Below are positions 9,801-18,032 of a DNA stretch of 64,000 nt, piece by piece. This stretch comes from Pseudobdellovibrio sp. Lineage in GTDB: Bacteria > Bdellovibrionota > Bdellovibrionia > Bdellovibrionales > Bdellovibrionaceae. Position 1 is the first letter of the stretch, and every line of letters starts with the position of its first letter. The position numbers and the translations under genes are program-made. Under the pieces are notes generated by a model. It was given only the letters and a program-made list of their open reading frames with translations, was not told the DNA's origin and made no database searches. The stretch lies in NCBI GenBank assembly GCA_023701385.1, contig JAMPXC010000007.1:36222-100221 (forward strand), written 5' to 3'.

Positions 9801-10145
9801 TCGCCGGATAATTTGTTTTTAATAAAACATCTCTTAGAAAGTATGGGCGCTGAAGTGACCGTAGCTGAAAGTGTTAAATCAGCCCTTTCAAATATTAAGT
9901 TTTCTATGCCGCATGTTTTATTTACTGACATCGAAATGCCCGAAGAAACTGGGTACGACCTGCTTTCACAGTTACGCCATTCGAGCGATGCGAAAAGTAA
10001 AACTCTTCCGGTAATTGCACTGACAGCCCATAGCCATGGTCAAGAAATGAACCGCATAAAAAAAGCGGGCTTTGATTTTTATTTATCAAAGCCCATTAAC
10101 TTAGAAAAAATGATTTCTGCGATATTACAATTTACGAAGCACTAA
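6870..10145 (+). CDS. hybrid sensor histidine kinase (membrane sensor, PAS, PAS, GAF, HisKA, HATPase, receiver)
   Basis: 1091-residue hybrid two-component kinase. Residues ~15-260 hold about seven or eight hydrophobic helices (MASE-like membrane sensor). Two PAS-type domains follow (about 285-400 and 420-535; the second has the loop KNGEEFPADAAISK), then a GAF domain (about 545-705). The HisKA dimerisation domain has the H-box VSHDLKNPLTAI with phospho-acceptor H727. The ATPase domain has the N-box (NLVGNALKFTP) and G-boxes (SDTGSGIP, GSGLGLSI). The C-terminal receiver has phospho-acceptor D1020 in FTDIEMP and lysine in LSKPI. Translation must start at GTG 6870, since the overlapping ATG at 6868 hits a stop after two codons. 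No separate response regulator lies nearby, so phosphotransfer to a distant partner is expected. The signal is unknown. Confidence 0.88.
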   Translation: MELTKPNSNLTALSLKLTRWLSLIVFLLPLLALVGYIFEVPFLTGAFSTFPPMRPNTVVGLFVLSLSIFLTSLNKPFRFLISLGVFFCIALGSFTLAGHFLPFANSPTSPQAALNFILFGVSIFIYSFTPRFIPFAQILILFAGVNAEIALAGYIFNAIEVYGFPMESSGLDMSVQTATCFILAGVAMVCSRPEAGMTQLLFREKSHSGAVARKLFLTVIFGPLAIGALTHLGLFLGLYQDRVHDVLFVLIFLTVIIRTTWQSAKQSEVEELRAEKALEEKQLFESFVENSLDFAAITGTDNLPKYLNPAGRNMVGIAADYAIENASITDFYLSKDRSYAIDIIKRSLNENGRWQGETTFRHWKSDKPIPVWHTAFLIRDKVSQKILGTGFITRDMTCRKALEDELRLSEAKSSGIISISTDAIISIDQEQNIILFNEGAEKIFNYNKTEIMGQKLDLLIPERFRAAHHNHVIHFFHSKGAARRMGERGTTIYGRRKNGEEFPADAAISKIDVGGSQIMTVTLRDITDRVRTEKAQLFLSEVSTALAEGLILESTLQRLAELVVKNLSDFCILEIACDNDQESLLKIVSKSITQENKCDECIKLAELVKSSPSAFSQLILKIRQPIMIETINEEHLTLLSSSEAQLTTLKNLHLSSLLSVPMMAHNKFIGTLVLVSTSPERQYHDNDLRLAEELASRAALSIENSHLYNQAKNAIATREDILAVVSHDLKNPLTAIKLIGQTLKLLEAPDKATCDRLATKIENSARQMQVLIGDLLDFAKIESGTFSVSQKSDSLMNAVRETVESMQVQAEAKQQSLTCDLLKDLPRVNIDLPRIAQVMSNLVGNALKFTPAGGRITISAKARRFDVLVSVSDTGSGIPAENLTKIFDRFWQAETTKNKGSGLGLSIAKGIVQAHGGKIWAESRIGIGTTINFTLPLSAEAFGDSDKTKSRPSSLTTEPLDFSQPVLMGSKILVVDDSPDNLFLIKHLLESMGAEVTVAESVKSALSNIKFSMPHVLFTDIEMPEETGYDLLSQLRHSSDAKSKTLPVIALTAHSHGQEMNRIKKAGFDFYLSKPINLEKMISAILQFTKH

Positions 10146-10156
10146 TTAGTTCCAGG

Positions 10157-10759
10157 TTAGATCTTGCTTAATAGCTCTTGTTTTTTAGCATCATACTCAG
10201 CTTGTGATAAAGCGCCAGACTGATATAATCTATGTAAATCTTCAATAGCTTTAGAAACATCTGCTGATTGCGCAGAAATTGATGTTGATGAAACTGAGCT
10301 TGCTGCATTTGACACCGTCGTTGCATCACCAGAAAGTCTATTAAATAAAACTTTCATTTCTGATTTCCAAACTTGGAAGTAGTTTAAATCTGGTGGCTCT
10401 TGGTTAATCACAACACTTTCAGCGATCATATCGTGAAGTGTTTGACGTTTAGCCGTAAATAAATTCATTAAATAACCAATACATAAAACTAAGCCCGATA
10501 AAATACTGCAAAAATATCTGATGTAAGCTTGTTTTAACGTTAAACGTTCACCGGATTCAGAAAGAACAACCATACCCATCATGGCTTTGCCTGGAGTACC
10601 TTTTAAAGCTGAAGCTTCAAATACTGGTTTATAAACCAAACCCAAAATAATTCCGCCAACGTACGGAAGTAACAATCCTAAAATCCATGCTGGAATCAAC
10701 ATGATTAAACCATCTAAAAACGAAGCAACAAATCTTCTCCAAAAACCTGAATATACCAT
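10157..10759 (-). CDS. RDD family membrane protein with C-terminal SHOCT domain
   Basis: 200-residue inner-membrane protein. Near the N-terminus it has the RDD signature (WRRFVASFLDGLI, with the arginine and aspartate in the first helix) followed by KGTPGKAMMG, typical of RDD proteins. Three hydrophobic helices span about residues 15-110. The tail, residues ~165-200, matches the short SHOCT module (LHRLYQSGALSQAEYDAKKQELL), a small helical oligomerisation motif. The gene is the last of a minus-strand run with the unknown gene at 11819, tatA and tatC, beginning 11 bases after the tatC stop. RDD proteins are poorly understood (some take part in ion or solute transport), so no function is assigned. 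The link to Tat is only positional. Confidence 0.8.
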   Translation of the reverse strand: MVYSGFWRRFVASFLDGLIMLIPAWILGLLLPYVGGIILGLVYKPVFEASALKGTPGKAMMGMVVLSESGERLTLKQAYIRYFCSILSGLVLCIGYLMNLFTAKRQTLHDMIAESVVINQEPPDLNYFQVWKSEMKVLFNRLSGDATTVSNAASSVSSTSISAQSADVSKAIEDLHRLYQSGALSQAEYDAKKQELLSKI

Positions 10760-10770
10760 ATTACGATCTC

Positions 10771-11532
10771 CTAGTTTTCAAAATTTTCTGATAATGTTTT
10801 TTTCTTTTCGAAAAAACCTACAATTACAATCGAAATTTCATACATCACCCATAGCGGTACCATAAGTAAAATCATACTTAAAGCATCCGGCGGTGCTGCA
10901 ACAGCTGACACGGCCGTAATAGCCACAACAGCATATTTCTTTTTTTCTTTTAAAAATCTTTGCGACACCAAACCCATCATACCTAAGAAAGTAATGACTA
11001 CAGGCATTTCAAAAGTTAATCCAAAGATCACTGCTGTCTGCGTAAAGAATCCTAAATAATGATCGATCGTGATCATCGGTTTGTCGATATCACCACCAAA
11101 GGTCATTAAAAATTTAAAGGCCATAGGAAGAACTACGAAGTAACTAAAAAGCACACCTAAGATAAATTGAAATGTTCCAAAGAAAATAAAGCCTGTCGCC
11201 ATTTTCTTTTCGTTGCGATAAAGCGCCGGTGAAATAAATTTCCAAAGTTGGTATAACCAAAAAGGCGCGGACACAACTAAGCCTGCAACAAACGCAATTT
11301 TAATGTGAGCCATGAATTTATCAATTGGGCCTGTGAAAACTAATCCACCATTCGGTAAATACGGCTGAATCGGTTTACGGATAATATCAAAAAGCTTTTC
11401 GCTAAAACCCCAGCACAAACACATTCCAAAAAAGATCGCAAATGCGGCACGAGTTAGGCGAAAGCGTAGCTCGCCGATATGTTCGATCAACGACATGTTT
11501 TTTTCTTCATCTTGATTAAGATTTTGATTCAT
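10771..11532 (-). CDS. tatC: Sec-independent (Tat) protein translocase subunit TatC
   Basis: Inner-membrane receptor of the twin-arginine pathway, which exports folded proteins. The 253 residues have six hydrophobic helices and the conserved TatC N-terminal motif EHIGELRFRL that contacts the signal peptide, plus the FGLTFEMP segment in the fourth helix region. Starting at 11532 it overlaps the end of tatA by 17 bases; an internal ATG at codon 13 (11496), just before SLIEHIGEL, would also give a normal TatC and cannot be excluded, since neither start has a strong Shine-Dalgarno sequence. Translational coupling with tatA is likely. Together with tatA this gives a minimal two-component Tat system, as no separate tatB is seen. 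Confidence 0.92.
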   Translation of the reverse strand: MNQNLNQDEEKNMSLIEHIGELRFRLTRAAFAIFFGMCLCWGFSEKLFDIIRKPIQPYLPNGGLVFTGPIDKFMAHIKIAFVAGLVVSAPFWLYQLWKFISPALYRNEKKMATGFIFFGTFQFILGVLFSYFVVLPMAFKFLMTFGGDIDKPMITIDHYLGFFTQTAVIFGLTFEMPVVITFLGMMGLVSQRFLKEKKKYAVVAITAVSAVAAPPDALSMILLMVPLWVMYEISIVIVGFFEKKKTLSENFEN

Positions 11533-11803
11533 CTGATTTTTCTGCGGCCACTTCGTCTAAATTTTTTACCGGCGCAGATTGTGTCGGTTGTTGGCTATGA
11601 GCTTGCTGTGGCGGCGGTTGTGTTTTGAGTAAATCAGATGGTTTGAATTCCGCTTCGCGTTTTAATTCATCGAACACACCTGAAGTGCTACGGCGAAGAT
11701 CGTTAAACATGCGGCCGATATTGCGCATTACTTCCGGTAATTTTTCCGGTGGAATCACAATGATAAGGATTATTCCAAGAATAACCAAATGACTAAAACT
11801 CAT
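11516..11803 (-). CDS. tatA: Tat translocase pore subunit TatA/TatB
   Basis: 95-residue protein with the TatA/B plan: one short N-terminal membrane helix (residues ~5-18), a hinge containing IPPEKLPEV, an amphipathic helix (RNIGRMFNDLRRSTS) and a polar proline/glutamine-rich tail. It forms the translocation pore or receptor partner of TatC, encoded next and overlapping by 17 bases. The hinge has proline where many TatA proteins have FG, a feature closer to TatB. With only one such gene here it may serve both roles, as in minimal Tat systems, unless another copy is elsewhere. The 15-base gap from the upstream unknown gene implies co-transcription. Confidence 0.85.
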   Translation of the reverse strand: MSFSHLVILGIILIIVIPPEKLPEVMRNIGRMFNDLRRSTSGVFDELKREAEFKPSDLLKTQPPPQQAHSQQPTQSAPVKNLDEVAAEKSDESKS

Positions 11804-11818
11804 GTATTAAGTTTTAGC

Positions 11819-12454
11819 TTAGGCTTTGTTAACTTTCAATTGTTCTTTTGGCAGGGTCACAATACCCATTTGATTGAGTTTTTCACGGGCGACTTCAGAT
11901 CCCGTTTTCAGATACTTGTCATATAGCCTTAAAACGTTCTGGTCGGCTTGCACCGCAGATTTTTCGCTCATATAGCTTAGCACCTCAACAAACTCTAAAA
12001 AACGCTTAGAAAAGGTTTTATACACTTCGCTTAAGTGATCTTCTTTAGTCCAGCTCGCTAAGTTAAAATAAGCCGCCGAACCCATTTCAGAATAGTAATC
12101 AATATCAACTAACTTCTTTTGCAATGAATCACCAAAAAAGCCCGCCGTGTATAATGACCGGTCTGCTAAACTTTTCATGATTTCTTTTTTTCGTGCAGTT
12201 TCAGAATTCATAGCCACTAAGTACATTTCAGCCAGGGTTTTTGGCGGATTTTCTGTCTGATCGTTATGTGTACTTTGTGGGGTAAATAAATTACGGGAAT
12301 CAAGATAGTGTTTAAGCATATGAACAAGATACGTTTCCAAGTACGGAAACGACTTTACTTTTCTTTGCTCTAAAGCTTCCTTTAGCGCTTCGGAAAAATG
12401 CTGTTCAGGCGAAATAAATAAAAATCCCATCTTGATATGCTTATCGGCCTTCAT
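11819..12454 (-). CDS. conserved-looking protein of unknown function upstream of tat genes
   Basis: 211-residue soluble protein that I do not recognise. No signal peptide, membrane helix or catalytic motif is visible. The sequence is mainly amphipathic helix (leucine, lysine and glutamate rich), including EQHFSEALKEALEQRKVKSF near the start, and looks like an all-helical bundle. It heads the minus-strand operon unknown-tatA-tatC-RDD, 15 bases from tatA, so it is expressed with the Tat translocase. A second in-frame ATG (codon 9, before GFLFISPEQ) is a possible alternative start, since no clear ribosome binding site favours either. A role in export is only suggested by position. Confidence 0.6.
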   Translation of the reverse strand: MKADKHIKMGFLFISPEQHFSEALKEALEQRKVKSFPYLETYLVHMLKHYLDSRNLFTPQSTHNDQTENPPKTLAEMYLVAMNSETARKKEIMKSLADRSLYTAGFFGDSLQKKLVDIDYYSEMGSAAYFNLASWTKEDHLSEVYKTFSKRFLEFVEVLSYMSEKSAVQADQNVLRLYDKYLKTGSEVAREKLNQMGIVTLPKEQLKVNKA

Positions 12455-12555
12455 CTAGTCGTGCTTAACCTGAAAATAGCGCCCAGCTTCAATTCGCGGC
12501 TAAAGTCTGGTTAAAATAGACTTAAACCTGTTTCAAAATAATCCGATAAGAACTT

Positions 12556-13602
12556 ATGCTGAATTATGGCCCACTAAAATCTTTACTCCTCTCGGATGAC
12601 ATGAGCGAAATCATGGTGAATTCGTGGGATCACATTTTCGTTGAACACAAAGGTTGTCTCGTAAGAACTGCTGCGCGTTTTATCGATGCGCGTGAGTTTC
12701 AAGATTTAGTTTTTGCCATCTTATTAAATGACAAACATGACTACAGTAAAACTTATTCTTTTGATGGAATTTTACCCGAAGGTCACCGTTACAATATCAC
12801 TCTACCGCCATTAAGCCCCAGAGGGCCAACACTAACCATCAGAAAATTTTTAGAAAAGAATTTTTCTTTAGACCAAATGATCGCTTCTGAATTTATGTCT
12901 GATAAAACAGCGCGCTTTTTAAAGCTGGCTGTTGAAGCCCGTTTAAATATCGTGGTGTCTGGCGGTACCGGCACAGGCAAAACTTCATTCTTAAATACTT
13001 TAGCTAGTCTTATTCCTGAAGATCAGCGCGTGGTTTCGGTTGAAGATACGCAAGAGCTTCGCCCTACACATGTAAATTGGATTTATTTAAAAACCGTTAA
13101 AGGCGAAAAAGGCACTGTAACTGCGCGCGATTGTGTGTTTAATGCCCTTCGCATGCGCCCTGACCGAATTATCGTCGGTGAATGCCGCGGCTCAGAAGCC
13201 TTTGATATGTTACAGGCCATGAACACAGGTCACGAAGGCTCAATGACTTCGATTCACTCAAATTCAGCGAATGATTGTTTGGCACGTTTAGAAACGTTAA
13301 TTAACGTAGCTAATCCCGATATGCCTCTTAAAATGGTGCGCACACAAATTTCTGAAGCGGTTGATTTAATTGTTCAGTTAAAACGTTTACCGGATGGGCG
13401 GCGTCAAATTTCAGAAATTATTGAACTCACTGGAATGGAAATCGATATTATTACCCGCTCACCGATTTTTACACGTAATAAATCTGCGAAACTTGATGTA
13501 ACAGGTTATGTTCCTGATGTAATTCAAAGAATCAACTATTCGGCGAAAAAGATTTCGCCGCAGTTTTTTGATCCTAATACCCAGCTTAAAAAATCAAGCT
13601 AG
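12556..13602 (+). CDS. CpaF/TadA-type secretion ATPase
   Basis: 348-residue ATPase of the type II/IV secretion superfamily, CpaF/TadA branch, which powers Tad pili or related machines at the inner membrane. Walker A is GGTGTGKTS with K142. The Asp-box region reads [10 protein letters not shown]. Walker B lies in [14 protein letters not shown], followed by the His-box segment [13 protein letters not shown], all typical of CpaF. The N-terminal extension of many CpaF proteins is missing, which makes it a short member. No other Tad/Flp genes (prepilin, TadB, TadC, secretin) lie in this window, so it is an orphan here. Its stop codon overlaps the stop of the convergent M16 gene by four bases. Confidence 0.85.
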   Translation: MLNYGPLKSLLLSDDMSEIMVNSWDHIFVEHKGCLVRTAARFIDAREFQDLVFAILLNDKHDYSKTYSFDGILPEGHRYNITLPPLSPRGPTLTIRKFLEKNFSLDQMIASEFMSDKTARFLKLAVEARLNIVVSGGTGTGKTSFLNTLASLIPEDQRVVSVEDTQELRPTHVNWIYLKTVKGEKGTVTARDCVFNALRMRPDRIIVGECRGSEAFDMLQAMNTGHEGSMTSIHSNSANDCLARLETLINVANPDMPLKMVRTQISEAVDLIVQLKRLPDGRRQISEIIELTGMEIDIITRSPIFTRNKSAKLDVTGYVPDVIQRINYSAKKISPQFFDPNTQLKKSS

Positions 13603-16211
13603 GCTGGCTTTTTTCCAACAATACTTGTGATATGTGGCTGGCTGAATAATCTTTCGGCAACACGTTTTACATCTTCTGATGTAATGCTATTATAAACTTT
13701 GTCGATATGTAGTGATTCGTTAAAATCATTTCCATAAAAATCATCAAAAGCAATCGTGTTACATAGAGCTGATTTTCTTTGTAAGCCGATGTCGTTCTGA
13801 CCGATTAAATATCTTTTTGCACGATCCAGCTCACCCTGTGGCACAAGTGCGCCTTTGATTTTTTCAAACTCTTCATGAAACATTTTAATCGCTTTATCGA
13901 CTTTATCCGGCGAACAGGCGATATAGCCACCGAAATAGCCGCACTCTAAACTTTCCATGCGAATCGGAGAAACTGAATACGCTAAAGAATTTTTATCGCG
14001 AAGTTCTACGAATAAACGCCCGCCTTGACCGGCCATGATGGCTTGAATCACGTGAAGCGCGTAACGATCGCGATCAGTGATGTCAATACCTTGCCAGCCG
14101 ACGATCACATGTGATTGCTCTTTGTTTTTTTCAGTAAAGTACTTCTCGTTTTTTACGATCGGTTTATAGTCTACTTTTTTAAGTAAACGTGGTGCGCGGC
14201 TAAATTGTTTTTCTAAACGCTCTATGCTATCCATCCATGTTTTTTTATCAAAATCACCGACAACGACAGCCAACATATTTTTTGATGATTTAACTGTATT
14301 TAAATAATTAATTAAATCTGGAGCTGTAATATTGTTTGTCGTCTCTATCGTGCCTAATTGATCAAAAGATACCGGATGGTTTGGAAACATGTTTTTAACA
14401 AACTGTTTGCCGCATAAGTACGATGGCTGATCTTCTTTGGCGTGAATTTGGCGCTGCATTGCTTGGCGTTCACGGTCAATGATACCTGGAACAAAATCAG
14501 GTTCTAAGAATAGTTCTTCCATAAGACCTACGATTTTTCCTTCGAAAGGTTTCATGTAGTCTAACGAAAATCCCACTGTGTTTTTTCCGCTAAATGGAGA
14601 AAGACCTGCCGCTGATTCTTCGATCATTTCTAAGATTTGATTTTCAGATCTTTTCTTTGTGCCACCTAACCAAGAACGGCCTAAAAGTTCCGATAAACCC
14701 ATTTTATCGGGCGATTCGATACGGGCACCGCCACCTAACAGTAAGCGCGCTGAGACTGTTGGAATTTCTTGTGATTTTTCAAAAATCACGCGCGTTCCGT
14801 GACCTGTTGTCATCACTTCGATAGCTGATTTGTCGGTTTTTTTAATATCTTTAAAAACGATTTTTGGAATTTTAGCCGGTTTATTTTTAGTTTTCGGGCG
14901 TTTTTCTTTTTTCTGAGACTCAATTAAGTTTAACCAGCATTTGTGTGAATCTTTAAGTAGTTTTTCAAAGTCTTTTTCTGGTTGTGGTCCTAACACCGAA
15001 TAGCTGGCCACTTTAGGGTCTAAATATTTTTTCGCTACACGCATAACATCTTTAGGCGTGATTTTTTGAATCGTTTTTAAATATTTTTCATGAGCTAAGC
15101 TATCGTTCATGTAAAATTGCGATGAACCGATTTTACTTGCGATACCATCGACTGTTTCAATCGAATAAAACTGTTCTGAAGAAATGTTAATAATCGATTT
15201 ACGAATTTCTTCCCAAGAAACCTCTTCGTTCTTAATTTTTTCGATTTCGTGATAAATACCTTCAAAGGCAATTTTTGGATCTTGCTCTAAAACTTTAAAG
15301 CTTAAGGCCAATAGCCCCGGATCTTGCGGTGTATAGCTATAACTTGAAACGCTGCTCACCAAGCTTGATTGCAGGCGCAACTTAGAAAATAAGCGGCTTG
15401 TTTCGCCTTGACCTAAAACCATCGCCATCACATCAAGTGCAGCCACGTCTTTGTGTTTAATCGACGGCGCGGGAAAAGCTAAGTTAAAATTACTTTCTTT
15501 TAAATCTTTATGTTTAACTTTGTAGGTGACTTTTTTAGCTTTCGGTTCAATAGCACGTTTAATTTTTTTTAGTTTGTATGGTTTAAATGAAGAAAAATAT
15601 TTTTCAACATTTTCACGCATCGCTTTTTCTTCAAAATCACCAGAAATAATTAAGCACATGTTCGACGGAACATATCTTGATTGGTAAAAACTTTTTAGCT
15701 TTTTAACAGGCCATGATCTTACGTTTTTTTCATAACCAATCACCGGAATACCGTAAGCATGTTTTTTAAAGATTGAGCTAAATAACAATTGTGAAGACTG
15801 GCGGCCCGGAGAATCCTGCCCCATTTTAATTTCTTCACAAACAACTTCACGTTCGCTGTGGGTTTCATCAGGATCAAATGTCGGATGCCCCATCATTTGT
15901 GACACTACATCTAGGGCCACATCTTGGAAGGTTTTTGAAATCGTGACATAAAATACTGTTTGATCAAACGACGTATAGGCGTTTAATTCCCCGCCAGAAG
16001 CCTCAACCAAGGACGCGATTTCACCCACTTTAAACTTCTGCGTACCTTTAAAAACCAAGTGTTCGATAAAATGAGAGATACCCTCTTCACCTTTTTTTTC
16101 GTCAGCACTTCCGGTTTTAACCCACATCTGTACGCTGACCACAGGAGATTTATGGCTTGGAATAAGAATCACTTTAAGCTTGTTTTTAAGTTGAAATTTA
16201 ATCTGTTTCAT
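13599..16211 (-). CDS. double-domain M16 (pitrilysin-type) zinc peptidase
   Basis: 870-residue M16 peptidase made of two fused M16 halves. The first half carries the inverted zinc motif HFIEH (H47, E50, H51) with a downstream EEIKM glutamate near residue 127 as the third ligand, so it is catalytic. The second half (from about residue 460) keeps the fold features but has LLGRSWLGG where the motif would be, so it is the usual inactive partner that shapes the chamber. No signal peptide is evident, suggesting a cytoplasmic or otherwise non-classically placed enzyme that degrades peptides. The start at 16211 follows AAAGGAAAG. It is divergent from hemW with just 15 bases between start codons, and convergent with cpaF. 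Confidence 0.88.
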   Translation of the reverse strand: MKQIKFQLKNKLKVILIPSHKSPVVSVQMWVKTGSADEKKGEEGISHFIEHLVFKGTQKFKVGEIASLVEASGGELNAYTSFDQTVFYVTISKTFQDVALDVVSQMMGHPTFDPDETHSEREVVCEEIKMGQDSPGRQSSQLLFSSIFKKHAYGIPVIGYEKNVRSWPVKKLKSFYQSRYVPSNMCLIISGDFEEKAMRENVEKYFSSFKPYKLKKIKRAIEPKAKKVTYKVKHKDLKESNFNLAFPAPSIKHKDVAALDVMAMVLGQGETSRLFSKLRLQSSLVSSVSSYSYTPQDPGLLALSFKVLEQDPKIAFEGIYHEIEKIKNEEVSWEEIRKSIINISSEQFYSIETVDGIASKIGSSQFYMNDSLAHEKYLKTIQKITPKDVMRVAKKYLDPKVASYSVLGPQPEKDFEKLLKDSHKCWLNLIESQKKEKRPKTKNKPAKIPKIVFKDIKKTDKSAIEVMTTGHGTRVIFEKSQEIPTVSARLLLGGGARIESPDKMGLSELLGRSWLGGTKKRSENQILEMIEESAAGLSPFSGKNTVGFSLDYMKPFEGKIVGLMEELFLEPDFVPGIIDRERQAMQRQIHAKEDQPSYLCGKQFVKNMFPNHPVSFDQLGTIETTNNITAPDLINYLNTVKSSKNMLAVVVGDFDKKTWMDSIERLEKQFSRAPRLLKKVDYKPIVKNEKYFTEKNKEQSHVIVGWQGIDITDRDRYALHVIQAIMAGQGGRLFVELRDKNSLAYSVSPIRMESLECGYFGGYIACSPDKVDKAIKMFHEEFEKIKGALVPQGELDRAKRYLIGQNDIGLQRKSALCNTIAFDDFYGNDFNESLHIDKVYNSITSEDVKRVAERLFSQPHITSIVGKKPA

Positions 16212-16226
16212 CTATAACTTTCCTTT

Positions 16227-17405
16227 ATGTCTGCGTCTGAACAATTTGGAATCTACATTCATATCCCGTATTGTATTCAGCGCTGCTCGTATTGCGACTT
16301 CGCTACTTATGTACAATCCGAAATTTTAAATCCCGAAAGATACGTAGCTTTGGTCAAAGAAGAAATTCCTCTACGAAAACACTATTTTGGTTTTTCGCCG
16401 GATACCGAAAAAAAATTAAATACAGTGTACTTCGGAGGCGGTACTCCGAGTTTAATTTCTTCTGATTTAATTGTAGGCCTGATTTCAGAACTCAACAAGC
16501 ATGGCTTAACAACTGGTCCTGATGCAGAAATCACCATTGAAATAAACCCTGCGACAATTGATGAACGTAAAATAGAACATTATTTATCCGCCGGAGTTAA
16601 CCGTTTTAGCGTCGGCGCACAAACCTTTCATGACCGCTTATTGAAAATGGTTAAGCGCGAACATAATGCTAAGCAAACACTTCAGACTTTAGACCTGCTG
16701 AAACGTTACAAATTAAACTTCTCATTCGATTTACTTTTTGCGTTACCAACACAAACTGTTGAAGAACTTAAATCTGATGTGGAAATGGCTGTGGAAATCG
16801 GCTCGTCCCATATTTCACCGTATTGCCTGACTGTTCCAGAATCGCACCCGTTGTCAAAAAATCGCCCGCTTGAAGATGAACAAGTGGAGATGTTTGATAT
16901 TATTCATCAACACTTGACCGCAAAAAACTTTAATCGCTACGAAATTTCGAATTACAGTTTGCCGGGTAAAGAATCGCGCCATAACCGTTTGTACTGGGAT
17001 GATCACGCCTATTGGGGTTTGGGACTAAGTGCCCATTCTTACTCAAAAACATCTGAATGGGGTCACCGCTTTTGGAACCCGAACAACATTGATGTTTATG
17101 AAAAACAAATTCGCAGTGAATTATCTGTGCTTCCTGATAATCAAATTGAACGCCTTGAAAAACATCAGGCACTTACCGACTTTTGTCATACCTCACTGCG
17201 CGTTGCAGAAGGACTTTCATTGGCTCGTTTAGAGACTAAATTCGACGCGCAAGCGAGCGCTAAAGCTCTAGAAATCGCGCAGCCGATGCTTCAACATGGG
17301 CTAATTGCACTAGAAAATAATCATTTAAAGCTCACCCACAAAGGTGTGCTGATTAGTAATCAAATTTTTGAAAAATTCACGTTCCTGCAGATTGACATTT
17401 CATAG
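16227..17405 (+). CDS. hemW: radical SAM haem chaperone HemW (coproporphyrinogen oxidase-like)
   Basis: 392-residue radical SAM protein of the HemN/HemW family. The 4Fe-4S motif CX3CX2C is C16, C20, C23 within YIHIPYCIQRCSYCDF, directly at the N-terminus as in HemW, and the SAM-binding glycine stretch FGGGTPS follows. HemW inserts haem into respiratory enzymes; true HemN is longer and has an extra N-terminal region, absent here. The ATG at 16227 is the only start that keeps the conserved N-terminus, but no Shine-Dalgarno sequence precedes it, and only 15 bases separate it from the divergent M16 start. The promoter must therefore lie in the M16 coding region or the mRNA is almost leaderless. 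grpE follows 48 bases downstream. Confidence 0.88.
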   Translation: MSASEQFGIYIHIPYCIQRCSYCDFATYVQSEILNPERYVALVKEEIPLRKHYFGFSPDTEKKLNTVYFGGGTPSLISSDLIVGLISELNKHGLTTGPDAEITIEINPATIDERKIEHYLSAGVNRFSVGAQTFHDRLLKMVKREHNAKQTLQTLDLLKRYKLNFSFDLLFALPTQTVEELKSDVEMAVEIGSSHISPYCLTVPESHPLSKNRPLEDEQVEMFDIIHQHLTAKNFNRYEISNYSLPGKESRHNRLYWDDHAYWGLGLSAHSYSKTSEWGHRFWNPNNIDVYEKQIRSELSVLPDNQIERLEKHQALTDFCHTSLRVAEGLSLARLETKFDAQASAKALEIAQPMLQHGLIALENNHLKLTHKGVLISNQIFEKFTFLQIDIS

Positions 17406-17453
17406 ATAAAACTCACACTTTAAGGGTTAATATTTTGAATATGCGAGGACCCT

Positions 17454-18017
17454 ATGGCAGATGAAAAAAACAATACTCAAAACGGTGCAGAAGCCAGCGC
17501 TGAAGGTAACGCAACTGTTACGGGGGGTGCCGCAGGCGCTCCAAACCAACAAGCGAAAACTGATTTAGAGCAAGCTCAAGAAGAGACTGCTAAATGGAAA
17601 AACGAATATTTATATTTACGTGCTGAATTTGATAATTATAAAAAGCACGCGATTAAAGAAAGATCTGATCTTTTAAAATTCGGTATCGAGCGTATCGCCC
17701 GTGATATTTTAGAAGTAATGGATAATTTTGAACGTGCTCTGCAAACAAAAGTTTCTGCTGAAACTGTGCAAACGTTTAAAAATGGCGTTGAAATGACGGC
17801 AAAAGAGTTAAAAGAAACTTTAAACAAACACGGCATTGCTGAAGTGCCGAGTGAAAATCAGCCGTTTAATCCGCAATTTCATGAAGCGATCAGCGCAGAA
17901 CCTACAACTCAGGTTCCTGAAGGCCATATTACAAAAGTTTTCAAAAAACCTTACAAACTACACGATAAAGTGATACGCATGGGTCAAGTTGTTGTGGCAA
18001 CAGCCCCTAAAGCGTAA
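17454..18017 (+). CDS. grpE: nucleotide exchange factor GrpE
   Basis: 187-residue DnaK nucleotide exchange factor. A disordered, Ala/Gly/Gln-rich start (about residues 1-40) leads into the long dimerisation coiled coil (about 42-110; KWKNEYLYLRAEFDNYKKH is characteristic) and the C-terminal beta domain with HEAIS and GHITKVFKKPYKLHDKVIRMGQV-like elements. It is followed after 15 bases by a dnaJ-type gene, and these two are co-transcribed, but dnaK is not between them or elsewhere in the window. It works with DnaK/DnaJ in protein folding and heat-shock recovery. The start is preceded by GAGGA. Confidence 0.92.
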   Translation: MADEKNNTQNGAEASAEGNATVTGGAAGAPNQQAKTDLEQAQEETAKWKNEYLYLRAEFDNYKKHAIKERSDLLKFGIERIARDILEVMDNFERALQTKVSAETVQTFKNGVEMTAKELKETLNKHGIAEVPSENQPFNPQFHEAISAEPTTQVPEGHITKVFKKPYKLHDKVIRMGQVVVATAPKA

Positions 18018-18032
18018 TTAAGAGTAGGCCTA

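Noticed and set aside
8990..9931. 313-codon open frame on the minus strand inside the hybrid kinase gene
   Set aside because: It is antisense to the conserved kinase and receiver motifs, has no family resemblance and a Ser/Arg/Cys-rich composition typical of shadow frames.
13599..16211. Second M16 half as an active peptidase domain
   Set aside because: The HXXEH motif is absent at the matching position, so it is the inactive partner half.
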